Shown here: piece by piece, positions 34,980 to 43,516 of the stretch
Numbering within the stretch: the first letter of the stretch is position 1
Layout: each line of letters opens with the position of its first letter
DNA from: Myxococcaceae bacterium
GTDB taxonomy: Bacteria > Myxococcota_A > Polyangia > Polyangiales > Ga0077539
Assembly: GCA_004297725.1 (NCBI GenBank)
Contig: SCUS01000025.1
Coordinates: 1 to 64,000 of the forward strand
Direction of reading: 5' to 3'
Length of the DNA stretch: 64,000 bases
Notes under the pieces: model-generated
The model's input: the letters and a program-made list of their open reading frames with translations, nothing else
Told to the model about the DNA's origin: nothing
The model's database searches: none
Program-made: the position numbers and the translations under genes

Positions 34980-36062
34980 TCAGTGCGCGTCGGTGGCGGT
35001 CGCGTCGACCACCGACGCGTCGACGACTCCCCCATCGCGGCTGCACGTCACGCCTGGCAGGTCGGTGTCCTGGCGCAGCTGGATCGACCAGTTGCCAAAC
35101 GAGTACTGCAGGATGCCAATAACCGTTCCCACGGAGAAGCCCGGCGCCGCGGCGACCAGCAGCGCGCGCTGGCAGGTCACGCCGCGGTAGCGCGTGACGC
35201 TCACCGGGACGCCCGCGTCGCCGGACGAATCCCCCACGATCATGGTGTCGTGATTGGCGGTCGACGGCGAGGTGCGAAGGAGCGCGCCGTTGATCTGGAC
35301 GAGCGCGTTCTGCAGCGCGAGATCGCGAGGGGCGAGGGTGACCCCGGTGCCGTTGATGTCGCTCACCCGAACGACCGCCGGCGCGGGCACGGCGCCCCTG
35401 TGACCGGTGACCGACAGCGCTCCACCCCCGGCGGCCGCGACCTCGAATTCCAGCGAGGTTCCGGTGGGGCAGGTCGAGCCGCGCGGGCAGTAGGCGTTGA
35501 CCTTCCCGCGCACCAACCCGAAGGTGTCGCCGACCGCGAGGTCCGCGGGAATCACGCCGACGACCGAGCGCGCGAAGCAGTCAGGCGAGCCACCGTCGCC
35601 GACGCCCGCACGCAACGACTCGAAGAGCTCGACGGCGCTGAAGTCACCGCCCGTCGAGGTGCCGATCCATGCCGCATAGGCGCAGGTGCCCGTCGCGGAT
35701 GGACCGGAGATGAAGAGCCGCGGCGAGAGAGCGACGAGGTTGGTGTCCGAGAGCGTGACCACCGTCCCGCTCAAGGGATGTCCGGCGGCTGCCGGGTTGG
35801 TCAGCGTCGCCATCGAGGTCGTGAGCGAGCCCGCGTCACGGTGGGTCGTGCCCGCGTCGGTCGTCGTCCCTCCGTCCGTCGCCCCGCCGACGTCGAGGCC
35901 CGCGCCCACGTCGCGGCTCGCAGGGACATCCGTCGCGGCGTCGTCGATGGCGGCGTTGCCCGTGTCGCCCATGTCGACGACCGGCACCGCCCCGTCGCTG
36001 CGGCAGCCCATCGCCGCCCCGGTCAGGACCATTCCAAACCACACCCACCAGATTCGTTGCAT
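34980..36062 (-). CDS. Secreted lipoprotein, companion of the OB-fold-like protein
   Basis: 360 residues from ATG 36062, with AAGGGATT upstream; the longer frame is rejected because the signal starts here (WVWFGMVLTGAAMGC). A Thr/Asp/Gly linker of about 70 residues follows. The domain contains LSGTVVTLSDTNLVALSPRL, IPADLAVGDTFGLVRGKVN, RDLALQNALVQINGALL and VIGILQYSFGNWSIQLRQD, again an OB-like pattern with a closing 'GxLxYSFGNWxLxPR'-type strand. Two Cys pairs are likely disulphides. First gene of a two-gene operon; function unknown. Confidence 0.65.
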   Translation of the reverse strand: MQRIWWVWFGMVLTGAAMGCRSDGAVPVVDMGDTGNAAIDDAATDVPASRDVGAGLDVGGATDGGTTTDAGTTHRDAGSLTTSMATLTNPAAAGHPLSGTVVTLSDTNLVALSPRLFISGPSATGTCAYAAWIGTSTGGDFSAVELFESLRAGVGDGGSPDCFARSVVGVIPADLAVGDTFGLVRGKVNAYCPRGSTCPTGTSLEFEVAAAGGGALSVTGHRGAVPAPAVVRVSDINGTGVTLAPRDLALQNALVQINGALLRTSPSTANHDTMIVGDSSGDAGVPVSVTRYRGVTCQRALLVAAAPGFSVGTVIGILQYSFGNWSIQLRQDTDLPGVTCSRDGGVVDASVVDATATDAH

Positions 36063-36224
36063 GCGCTGAATCCCTTGTCTTGTGTTGATTCCGACGACGG
36101 AGCACCGCCGTCGGTCCGGGGGGTCAGCGCCTCCGTCGCGAAACGCGCGCCGGGGCCGATGCCCTCGAACCGCCATTGCCCCGACGGGGGCGGCGAGCTT
36201 CACGTGTTCTGCGTCGTCCGGCGG

Positions 36225-36618
36225 ATTGGCGGATGAGCGCGCCGCCTGGGGTTCGCGCGAACGAAGCGGCGACCAGGGGCGGTGGACCGATGTCGTAGGC
36301 GGTCACGACGAGCTTGCCGTCCGCACGCCGGGTCACTGCGACGAAGCCGTGGAAGCTGTGGCGCTCGCGAGCGGAGCGCCCGCGTTGCCCGTGATGAAGA
36401 GCTTGGCCGGGCGGTGGGAGAACTCGTGGTAGTGGCCATAGAGGCGCATCGTCACGCCGCCGGGACGCATCGCGAGCTGCGCCTCGATGGGCATCGTGCC
36501 GGGCGCCTCGCGGGCGTCGGGCGGCTCGTGCGCGACGATGATGGTGCAGAGCGCTGGCCGAGCGAGCACGCCCGTGAGCAAGCTGCTCTGGGCGGTCGAC
36601 CACGCGGTGGGAGCCTAC
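36225..36618 (-). pseudogene. C-terminal fragment of a phosphoesterase lipoprotein gene, frameshifted
   Basis: Reads TAWSTAQSSLLTGVLARPAL, TIIVAHEPPDAREAPGTM and RLYGHYHEFSHRPAKLFI, closely following residues about 290-390 of the phosphoesterase at 31,731. After GNAGAPLASATAS the similarity moves to another frame (FHGFVAVTRRADGKLVVTAY, PPPLVAASFARTPGGALI). The N-terminal half with the signal, metal motifs and GNHE is absent. It abuts the stop of the DUF4215 gene, so a deletion joined the two. Confidence 0.7.
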
Positions 36619-37991
36619 ATGGCCGCGAGGTCGGCGGCGGACCGCGGCGCCAGCTTGCTGTCAGTGAACACGTAGAGCACGCCCGTGATGGACGCGAAGC
36701 GCTGACCGGCCGCGGCCGGGAAGGGCGACGCGCCGGTGTCGTTGGCGACGAAGCTCGTCACGCGGAGGCCGCCGTCGACGGTGAAATCGGTGCCCGCCGT
36801 CGCGCTCGCGGCGGTCACGCTGGTGTCTGTCGCGGAGGCGTCCGTCGCGGAGGCGTCCGCCGTCCCGCCGTCCGGCGTCGGGGTCGCGGCGATGCACGCG
36901 CTGGTGCCATCGGCGCGGGCGCAGGGCGCGGGGTCGCAGGCGTCGCCGACGCCGTCCCCGTCCGCGTCGTCCTCGGTGGTCTGCTGGTCGAACGGACGGT
37001 TGAACACCCGCGGGCAATCGTCGGTCGCGTCCGGGACGCCGTCGCCGTCGCTGTCGCGCGGCATCCGGTAGCCCCCCGCCCCGAGCTCGGTCGCCGTCGG
37101 AACCCCGTCGCCGTCGTCGTCGGGGTCGCGGTAGTCGGGGGTGCCGTCGCCGTCGGTGTCGCGCGTGGGCCCCTCGACGGCGTCGGGCACGCCGTCGCCG
37201 TCGGTGTCGAGCGCGGCGCACGCCATCGGGCGCACCGGGCGGAAGGAGATCCAGTCGATGGCGAAGTCGTTGCCCCGGTCGCCCGGCTCGTCTTCGACCA
37301 CGCGCAGCACGACGCTCCCCGTGCGCGTCGCGCGGTGGATGCCCCCGACGAAGTCCCAGAAGAGCTGGTCGCCGTCCGACGGCCGCAGGTGCACCTCGGG
37401 CGTCACCGGAACGGTGTCGACGGTAATTAGGAGCCGCGAGGTGACCTGACCTCGCGCGAGGTTCTCGCCGCCCGAGTCGGCCACGTTGTACTGCATCAGG
37501 TAGTCGCGCCCCGCCTCCTCCGCGACGCTCGCCTGGTAGGCCTTGCGCATCCCGATGCCGTTGAAGAGCGCCGCGAAGCCGTAGCCGTTCGCGTCCGTCC
37601 AGCGGACGCCCCCGAAGGGGGCGAAGGCGCCGTTCCAGCCCGCCGGGTCGCGGGTGACGGCGAAGTCGCCCTCCGGGGTGCCGCCGCCGAAGCCCGTGGT
37701 GAGGTCGCGCGAGTCGTCGAAGGTGTAGTCGGAGTTGAAGCCGACGCGACCCATGACGAAGTCGCCGTTGGGCGCGAGGTTGCTCGCCGTGTCCCGGCAC
37801 GAGTACCCGAACTCCACGGCGCAGGCGGCGCTGCACCCGTCGCCGTCGCGGGTGTTGCCGTCGTCGCAGGTCTCGCCCAAATCGATCGCCCCGGTGCCGC
37901 AGGGGAGCGGCTGCGCGAAGCCCACCGAGGACCTCAGCACGGCGATCATCCCCGCGAGGCCGACGGTCCAGGAGGGAAGCGAGCGTCTCAT
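36615..37991 (-). CDS. Secreted protein with DUF4215 and thrombospondin type 3 repeats
   Basis: 458 residues with a signal peptide ending SSVGFAQ. Domains in order: DUF4215 Cys motif (ETCDDGNTRDGDGCSAAC, about 38-60), a beta-rich jelly-roll-like region to about residue 250, thrombospondin type 3 calcium repeats (DTDGDGVPDAVEG, DTDGDGTPDYRDPDDDGDG, DSDGDGVPDATDDCP, about 250-350), an Ala/Asp/Thr linker and a short C-terminal segment ASITGVLYVFTDSKLAPRS like that of the two lipoproteins before it. A calcium-dependent surface protein. Its last codons touch the phosphoesterase fragment, so the end may have been altered. Confidence 0.72.
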   Translation of the reverse strand: MRRSLPSWTVGLAGMIAVLRSSVGFAQPLPCGTGAIDLGETCDDGNTRDGDGCSAACAVEFGYSCRDTASNLAPNGDFVMGRVGFNSDYTFDDSRDLTTGFGGGTPEGDFAVTRDPAGWNGAFAPFGGVRWTDANGYGFAALFNGIGMRKAYQASVAEEAGRDYLMQYNVADSGGENLARGQVTSRLLITVDTVPVTPEVHLRPSDGDQLFWDFVGGIHRATRTGSVVLRVVEDEPGDRGNDFAIDWISFRPVRPMACAALDTDGDGVPDAVEGPTRDTDGDGTPDYRDPDDDGDGVPTATELGAGGYRMPRDSDGDGVPDATDDCPRVFNRPFDQQTTEDDADGDGVGDACDPAPCARADGTSACIAATPTPDGGTADASATDASATDTSVTAASATAGTDFTVDGGLRVTSFVANDTGASPFPAAAGQRFASITGVLYVFTDSKLAPRSAADLAAM

Positions 37992-38164
37992 GGACTTCGA
38001 GGACTCTCGTGGAAGGGGTGACTCTGGTGCGCACGAGCCTCCGTGAGTGAACCGGTGGATCGGAGCCGCGTCGCTCAGGGTCTTGTCCTCACCCGCCTCG
38101 AAGATTCACGGCCGGGTGAACAATCTCGTTCCCCTCCGAGGACCGCGATCCGTCCGTCGTTTGG

Positions 38165-38191
38165 ATGAAGGTCCGATCGGCCGACGGGCAA
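38165..38191 (+). promoter_or_regulatory. ECF-type promoter of the Cys/Gly-rich lipoprotein
   Basis: ATGAAGGTCC, 12-nt spacer, GGCAA, about 53 nt before the ATG at 38,245, leaving room for a normal leader with TGAGGA before the start. The 38,000-38,160 stretch shows nothing else. Confidence 0.7.
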
Positions 38192-38244
38192 TCGCGTCGG
38201 CCGGACCTCTCATCGAATCCAGAACTCCCTTTTGAGGACACTCC

Positions 38245-41010
38245 ATGTTCATCGAGATCCGACGCTCCTGGCTCCTGGCCATCCTCCTGGGCGCTTCGGG
38301 CGGGTGCGCTTCAAACGCCGACATCCCCCTGCTCGACCCGGGCGACGCCGGGGACGACGCGCCGGTGACCCTCGGGAAGGGGACCCTGATCCGTCGGACG
38401 CCACGATCCCAGCCCGTGAGAACTTCCGCTCCTTCGAGTTCATCGCGTCCCGAAAGGTCTCCCCAGCCCATGACTGAGTCTCTCTCGCGCTTCGCCGTCT
38501 TGCTGGTCTCCCTCAGCCTCGCGGCTTGCGGCGCGCGAACCCCCCTCGATGATCAGCCCGACGTCCCTCGCGCGGACGGCGCGGGCGACCCCGACGCAAC
38601 AGACGTCGGCGGGCTGATCGACACCGGCGACTCCGGTGACCTCGGAGACGCTTCACCAGTCGAGGAGCGCACGCCCGCGCCCGATGTCCCACCCGGCGAC
38701 TGTCGCGCGGACTTCGATTGCGGACGGACGAGCCCTCGATGTCGGCAGGACATTCATCGGTGCGTCGCGTGTCTCGCCCCGGACGATTGCCCGCGCGGCG
38801 CGACGTGCCGTGACTTCGCCTGCGTCGGCGCGTGCGGGGGTGGCGCGTGCGCGAGCGGCCAGACCTGCTGCGGGGACGTGTGCGTCAATGAGGACTCCAG
38901 CGCCAGCAACTGCGGCGGCTGCGGCGTGCGCTGCGCCGCGGGACAAGGCTGCGTGGGCGGCGTGTGCACGGGCGCGGCGACCTGCCCGGCGGTTTCGTGC
39001 GGGGCTGGTCAGGCCTGCTGCGCGGGCGCCTGTCGCGCGGTGCAGAACGACCCCGCCAACTGCGGCGGCTGCGACGTGCGCTGCTCCGGCTCGACGCCCG
39101 TTTGCATGGGCGTGGCGTGCTGCGCCCCGGGCCCCGGGGGCGTGTGCGGCGCGCGGGCCTGTCCGCCCGGCCGGACGCTTTGCGCGACCGACTGCCTCGA
39201 CCTCACCTCCGACCTCGACAACTGCGGCGGCTGCGCGACGCCGTGCCGCGTCGGGGCGAACGCGAGCGCCCTCTGCCGCGCCGGGCAGTGCCGTCTGACG
39301 TGCAGACCAGGCTTCGCGGACTGCGACGGCGTCGTGGCCAACGGGTGCGAGGCCGCGCTCGACAGCGCGACGAACTGCGGCACGTGCGGTCGAGCGTGCC
39401 CGGCCGACTCGGCCTGCGTCCGCGGCGCGTGCTCGGCTCGCGGCTGCAACGGCGGAAGGGCCTGCGCCGCGGGGCAGACCTGCTGCACGACGGGCTGTGT
39501 CGACGTGAGCACCGACCCGACCCACTGCGGCCGTTGCGGGCAGGCGTGCAGCTTCGCCAACGCGACCAGCGTCTGCGCGGCGGGCGGCTGCGCGATCGGC
39601 ACCTGCGCCGCGGGCTTCGGCAACTGCGACGGCAACGCGGCCAACGGCTGCGAGGCGAGCCTCCAGGGCGATCGCGCCAACTGCGGGCTCTGCGGGCGGG
39701 CGTGCGCCGCGGGCCTCGCGTGCACCAACGGCGCGTGCCAGCGCGCGAGCGACGGGAGCGAAGGGGCCTTCGTGCCCACGGCGAACCCCACATACCTCTC
39801 GCCGGGCGTGCACCAATTTACGACCATCACGGTGCCCGCCGGCGCGGTGGTGTACGTCGCCGGGGCCGGCGCCCAGGCAGGAACGCTCGACCTCCGCGCG
39901 ACCGGTCACATCCAGATCGACGGCTCCATCGACGTGTCAGGGGGGGCGGGCTCGCAGGCGGTGGTCGCCTCGCGCACGACGCAGCAGGGCCACGCCGGGA
40001 CCGGCGGCTACACGGGCGAGCTCCGCTCGGCGGCGATGGCCGCGACGAGCTGCGAGTTCGCCACGGGCGCGCCGGGGCCCAACGGCCCGGCGGTGATGGG
40101 CGCGGCGGGCTCCTGCCCGGTCGTGGCCGCGACGGAGTGCCTCTCGCGCGGCGACGACCGCGTGTTCATCTTCACCGCAGTGCCCGCGCAGTTTGGCGGC
40201 GGCGCGGGGGTGTTCTCGGGCTACCGCGCTTACGGATCGGGCGGCGGCGGCTACGCGGGCGGCGGCGGCGGCGCGCTCGGCGCGACCTTCCCGGGGGAGC
40301 GCGACTGCTCGGGCGTCACGGCGGGCGGCGGCGCGGCCTCGGGGCAGGGCGGGCGCGCGATGAGCGTGGCGGCCTACGACGGCGCGAACGGCACGCTCGG
40401 TCAGACCCAGTGCGACGCGACGATGGGCGGCGTTCCGCGGGCGTGGGTCGGCGGCGGCGCGGGCGGCAGCATCGGGAGCGTGGCGGCGGCCGACCTCTCA
40501 GTGACGAGTACCTTCCGCGCGGGCTCGGGGGGCGGCGGCGGAAGCGCCGACTACCTGCAACGCCCCGCCTTCGGTGGCACCTCGGGCGGCGGCGGCGGGG
40601 GCGGCGCGCTGCGCCTCTGGACCGGGGCCGACATCGTGGTGAACGGACGCCTGCTCGCCGTGGGCGGCGCGGGCGGTGACGCCTACCTCGGCACGCCCGC
40701 GAGCGCCGGATGCGACCCGCAGCCCGGCGCCGCGGGCGGCGGCGGATCGGGCGGATTGATCTACCTCGCGGCCCCGTCGATCACGACCGGCGCGACCGCG
40801 ACGGTGTCGGTGGCGGGGGGGCGCGGGGGCGACGCGAGCGTGTTCGCGACCGGCGGCGGCGGCGGCGCGGGTGGCCTCGGGCGCCTCCGCATCTCGGTCA
40901 CCCCGGCGACCTGTTCGCTCGGCGGAACGCTCACCCCCGCGCCCGTCACGGGCTGCGCGCCCGCCCCCGCGACGCCCGGTCGGGCCTACGTCGCAGCCTA
41001 TCCCAACTGA
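38245..41010 (+). CDS. Large Cys-rich and Gly-rich surface lipoprotein with two successive signal peptides
   Basis: 921 residues from ATG 38245, which has TGAGGA in front; a second start at ATG 38470 gives 846 residues. Each start opens a signal: WLLAILLGASGGC and VLLVSLSLAACGA. The second resembles those of paralogues, so the first 75 residues are probably a fused fragment of another lipoprotein. Domains: about eight CGGxC..NCGGCG repeats (residues 150-520), then SEGAFVPTANPTYLSPGVHQ, a beta-helix-like part with GAVVYVAGAGAQAGTLDLRA, and a Gly-rich region (about 680-900) of GGGGGxxGG runs. Likely adhesin or matrix protein. A decayed copy lies at 48.3-49.9 kb. Confidence 0.8.
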   Translation: MFIEIRRSWLLAILLGASGGCASNADIPLLDPGDAGDDAPVTLGKGTLIRRTPRSQPVRTSAPSSSSRPERSPQPMTESLSRFAVLLVSLSLAACGARTPLDDQPDVPRADGAGDPDATDVGGLIDTGDSGDLGDASPVEERTPAPDVPPGDCRADFDCGRTSPRCRQDIHRCVACLAPDDCPRGATCRDFACVGACGGGACASGQTCCGDVCVNEDSSASNCGGCGVRCAAGQGCVGGVCTGAATCPAVSCGAGQACCAGACRAVQNDPANCGGCDVRCSGSTPVCMGVACCAPGPGGVCGARACPPGRTLCATDCLDLTSDLDNCGGCATPCRVGANASALCRAGQCRLTCRPGFADCDGVVANGCEAALDSATNCGTCGRACPADSACVRGACSARGCNGGRACAAGQTCCTTGCVDVSTDPTHCGRCGQACSFANATSVCAAGGCAIGTCAAGFGNCDGNAANGCEASLQGDRANCGLCGRACAAGLACTNGACQRASDGSEGAFVPTANPTYLSPGVHQFTTITVPAGAVVYVAGAGAQAGTLDLRATGHIQIDGSIDVSGGAGSQAVVASRTTQQGHAGTGGYTGELRSAAMAATSCEFATGAPGPNGPAVMGAAGSCPVVAATECLSRGDDRVFIFTAVPAQFGGGAGVFSGYRAYGSGGGGYAGGGGGALGATFPGERDCSGVTAGGGAASGQGGRAMSVAAYDGANGTLGQTQCDATMGGVPRAWVGGGAGGSIGSVAAADLSVTSTFRAGSGGGGGSADYLQRPAFGGTSGGGGGGGALRLWTGADIVVNGRLLAVGGAGGDAYLGTPASAGCDPQPGAAGGGGSGGLIYLAAPSITTGATATVSVAGGRGGDASVFATGGGGGAGGLGRLRISVTPATCSLGGTLTPAPVTGCAPAPATPGRAYVAAYPN

Positions 41011-41101
41011 ACGGTCGCGCCTGGTCGGCTCCGAGGGGACTCTCGTGGGAGGTACCGCGCGTCCGATGTCCCCGTTGCGACCAGCGTTTCGCACGCAATC
41101 C

Positions 41102-41129
41102 GTGAGGGTCGGAGCGCGCCTCGGGGCAA
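41102..41129 (+). promoter_or_regulatory. ECF-type promoter of the 41,141 lipoprotein
   Basis: GTGAGGGTCG, 13-nt spacer, GGCAA. The -10 ends 11 nt before the ATG at 41,141. Confidence 0.65.
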
Positions 41130-41140
41130 GCACCCCTACG

Positions 41141-41879
41141 ATGACCCTGACCTCCTTCACAGCCGCGCGTCGCGGCGCTCGCGCTCCTCACCCTTCTCGC
41201 CTGCGCGCCCTCCGTCGCGGCGCCGCCCGGCACCGCCGCACTCCTCGACGCGGCGACACCCGATGCGGTCGCCGTCGACGTCGCTCCCGGCGAGGTCGCG
41301 ACGGACACCGGGGCGGCCGACGTCCCCGCCGTGGACGACCCGCCGACGCGCCTCCCGATGTGCACGAGCCAGTTCGGTCACGCGCTCAGCCGCGCCTATG
41401 GGCGGATCGACGGGCATCTCGTGGCGATCGTTCCGGCGGGGGTGCGCGGCTGCAACAACGACTCCGATCACCTCCACCTTCAGGTCGCTGCAGACGGCGC
41501 GGTCTACGACATCGCGGTCAACCTTGGGGCACGCTCGGTGGGCGGCGTCTTCGACCTCGCCGTAGCGAGCGACGACGTCCCCCTTCCCGGCGGCGCGTGG
41601 TCCGAGGGCTGGCACCCGATGATCGCGCCGCTCGACTACGTCACCACGCTCGGTCTGCACGCGGGAGCCTTCACGCCGCGCTCACCGTCGGACGTCGCCG
41701 CGCGCCTCGAAACCGAGCTCCGCGACGTCGACCGCATCGCCGTCTTCGCGACCGGCTATGGGCCCGGCGGCGCCCACAACGTGCACCGCAATGGCGGCAT
41801 GGACGGGGCGCTCGCGCTGCACCCCGTGGGCGCCCGCGCGCACCTGCTCCTCTTCCGCTTCTCGACGCAGAACTTCTGA
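41141..41879 (+). pseudogene. Secreted lipoprotein gene with a frameshift in its signal peptide
   Basis: The promoter-proximal ATG 41,141 reads MTLTSFTAARR, but the hydrophobic core and lipobox (ALALLTLLACAP) are in another frame that begins after a TGA and has no start codon of its own. From there the frame is intact to 41,879. The mature part contains TRLPMCTSQFGHALSRAYGR, CNNDSDHLHLQVAADGAVYD and VHRNGGMDGALALHPVGARA. An intact paralogue at 52,742 (MTARCSSPLLSIALLSLVAC..) shows the expected arrangement, so a one- or two-base change near 41,155-41,170 broke this gene. Sequencing error is the main alternative. The fold is not recognised. Confidence 0.65.
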
Positions 41880-41883
41880 TCGC

Positions 41884-43257
41884 TCAGCCAGGAACCTGGA
41901 TGCACGAGCTGAGCTGGAAGAAGAGGTATTCGAGCACGCGCTCCTGCGGCGAGAGCGTGGCGCCGGTGCCCGTCTGCACGTGATAGGAGGTGAACACGAT
42001 TCGCCCGCAGTAGTCGCCGCCGGCGCCCGGATAGTCGACCTGAACGGTGAGCGGGTGGTGGTGCGGGCCGGGCGGGCCCTCGTGCCATGACACGTCGCCG
42101 CTCACCCAGACGGTGCCGCTGCGCGATCCGTTGGGGCCGGGCATGAGCTCGGCGCTGGGGAGCGTGTCCATCGCGGCCCACGGGTCGCGCAGGTCGAGCA
42201 CCGGCAGCGTCGAGGCGCCGGGCGCGACGGCCCCCACCTGCTGCAGCCACGCGCGAAGCCCGGGCTCGTCCACGGTCGCCTGGAGCGCCGCGGTCCCCGC
42301 GAGGCCCACGCCGATGTCCGCCGGCTCGCCGCGCGCGGGGTGGCCCGACGCGAAGACGATCCCGCCGGGGTAGGCGTGCGCGACGATCGGGTACGCGAGG
42401 TCGCTCGCGTAGAGGCGCCCGCCGCGCGCGAGCCATCCCTGGAGGTTGGCGATCATCGGCGCGGTGAGGTGCGTCGACGGGTCGAACACGCCGAGCACGC
42501 CGCACGGGGTGATCAGGATCTGGTAGCGCGCGAGCGTCGTGGCGTCGGCGAGGAGCCCGAGGAGGTCGGGGCCGCGGCCGCCGTTGGTGCCTGCGCGGTC
42601 GGGGTCGAAGGTGTCGTAGGCGGTGAGGCCGATGGCGTCGAGCACGTGGGTGAAGCGGTCGTTGACGTCGACGGTGCGCGGCCCCGAGGGCGCGGTGCGG
42701 TAGCCGGCGACGGCGATGCGCGGCGCGGCGTCGTCGCCCGCGCTCACGCCCGGAAGGCGCGTGCGGGCGGCGGGGAGCGCGAGGCGTCCGCAGCGGCCGA
42801 GCGCGACGGCGTGTTCGACGTGGCGAAACCCGCCGCTCTCGAAGGCGACCGCGAAGGTACCGCCGGGGTCGAGCGCGGCGCCGTAGAGGGTGAAGGTGCC
42901 GTCGGGGTTGGAGAGGGTCGAGGCGAGCGCGGCGGGAGGCGCGGCGCAGTGCTGACAGACGACGCCGGTCGCGGGGGGCGCAAAGGCCTGACCTGCCGGA
43001 ACGACGTACACCCGCACGCCCGGGATGGGATCTCTCCCGTTGGGCGCGAACGTCCGGCCGGTGAGCTGCGCGCTTCCCCCGACGGGGCAGACGCCCGCCG
43101 AGGGCGCGACGTCGGCCGGAGGGGAGACCGGCGCGTCGGAGCCGGTGCTGCGATCGACGAGCGCGGCGTCGGTGGCGGGCGCGAAGCCAGGTGCGTCGCC
43201 CGAGGAGCAGCCGAGCGTGACGAGTGCGGCGGCGAGGAGGCGAGACGTACGGCGCAT
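41884..43257 (-). CDS. Secreted lipoprotein with carboxypeptidase-regulatory-like and glutamine-amidotransferase-like regions
   Basis: 457 residues from ATG 43257; the longer frame is rejected because the lipoprotein signal starts here (RLLAAALVTLGCSS). After a Ser/Asp/Pro linker a carboxypeptidase-regulatory-like domain is seen (LTGRTFAPNGRDPIPGVRVY, LSNPDGTFTLYGAALDPGGT). The central part (YDTFDPDRAG, ARYQILITPCGVLGVF, LQGWLARGGRLYASDLAYPI) has the look of a ThuA/GATase-like sandwich that inspects or houses a ligand, without an obvious catalytic triad. The C-terminus is beta-rich. An ECF-type promoter lies about 78 nt upstream, divergent from that of the sigma gene. Confidence 0.7.
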   Translation of the reverse strand: MRRTSRLLAAALVTLGCSSGDAPGFAPATDAALVDRSTGSDAPVSPPADVAPSAGVCPVGGSAQLTGRTFAPNGRDPIPGVRVYVVPAGQAFAPPATGVVCQHCAAPPAALASTLSNPDGTFTLYGAALDPGGTFAVAFESGGFRHVEHAVALGRCGRLALPAARTRLPGVSAGDDAAPRIAVAGYRTAPSGPRTVDVNDRFTHVLDAIGLTAYDTFDPDRAGTNGGRGPDLLGLLADATTLARYQILITPCGVLGVFDPSTHLTAPMIANLQGWLARGGRLYASDLAYPIVAHAYPGGIVFASGHPARGEPADIGVGLAGTAALQATVDEPGLRAWLQQVGAVAPGASTLPVLDLRDPWAAMDTLPSAELMPGPNGSRSGTVWVSGDVSWHEGPPGPHHHPLTVQVDYPGAGGDYCGRIVFTSYHVQTGTGATLSPQERVLEYLFFQLSSCIQVPG

Positions 43258-43334
43258 GGGACCACCTGAGGCGCTTGAGAAGTAGTCCGTGACGCACGGA
43301 GGCGCCGCCACGACGACATCTCGACTGCGAGCTC

Positions 43335-43361
43335 TTGCCCGAAGGCCGGCGCGACCTTCAC
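43335..43361 (-). promoter_or_regulatory. ECF-type promoter of the 41,884-43,257 lipoprotein
   Basis: Minus strand: GTGAAGGTCG, 12-nt spacer, GGCAA. Divergent from the sigma-factor promoter 70 nt away; the spacers also share CCTTCG just before the -10. Confidence 0.75.
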
Positions 43362-43430
43362 GCGGAATGACGATTGACGGCCCTCGATGAGCTTGGTCAC
43401 GGGTCATTTCAACAGCGACACGAAGATCGC

Positions 43431-43458
43431 GTGAAGGTCGTGGCCCCCTTCGGGGCAA
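43431..43458 (+). promoter_or_regulatory. ECF-type promoter of the sigma factor operon (autoregulation)
   Basis: GTGAAGGTCG, 13-nt spacer, GGCAA, about 58 nt before the sigma GTG. Identity with the promoters of secreted-protein genes suggests the sigma factor reads its own promoter. The GCCCC-CTTC-GGGGC hairpin at 43,443-43,456 falls inside the spacer and may be fortuitous. Confidence 0.75.
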
Positions 43459-43516
43459 ACATGTCCGAAGGCACCATGCGACCGACCCCACAGCCCACGC
43501 CCCTCGGAGCGCTCTC

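Noticed and set aside
40200..40900. Repeated GGCGGC tracts suggesting a CRISPR or satellite array
   Set aside because: They are codon repeats for poly-glycine in a secreted protein; there are no equal-length spacers.
43443..43456. GCCCC-CTTC-GGGGC hairpin as a terminator or RNA thermometer
   Set aside because: It lies within the spacer of the predicted promoter, upstream of the transcription start, so it would not be in the mRNA.
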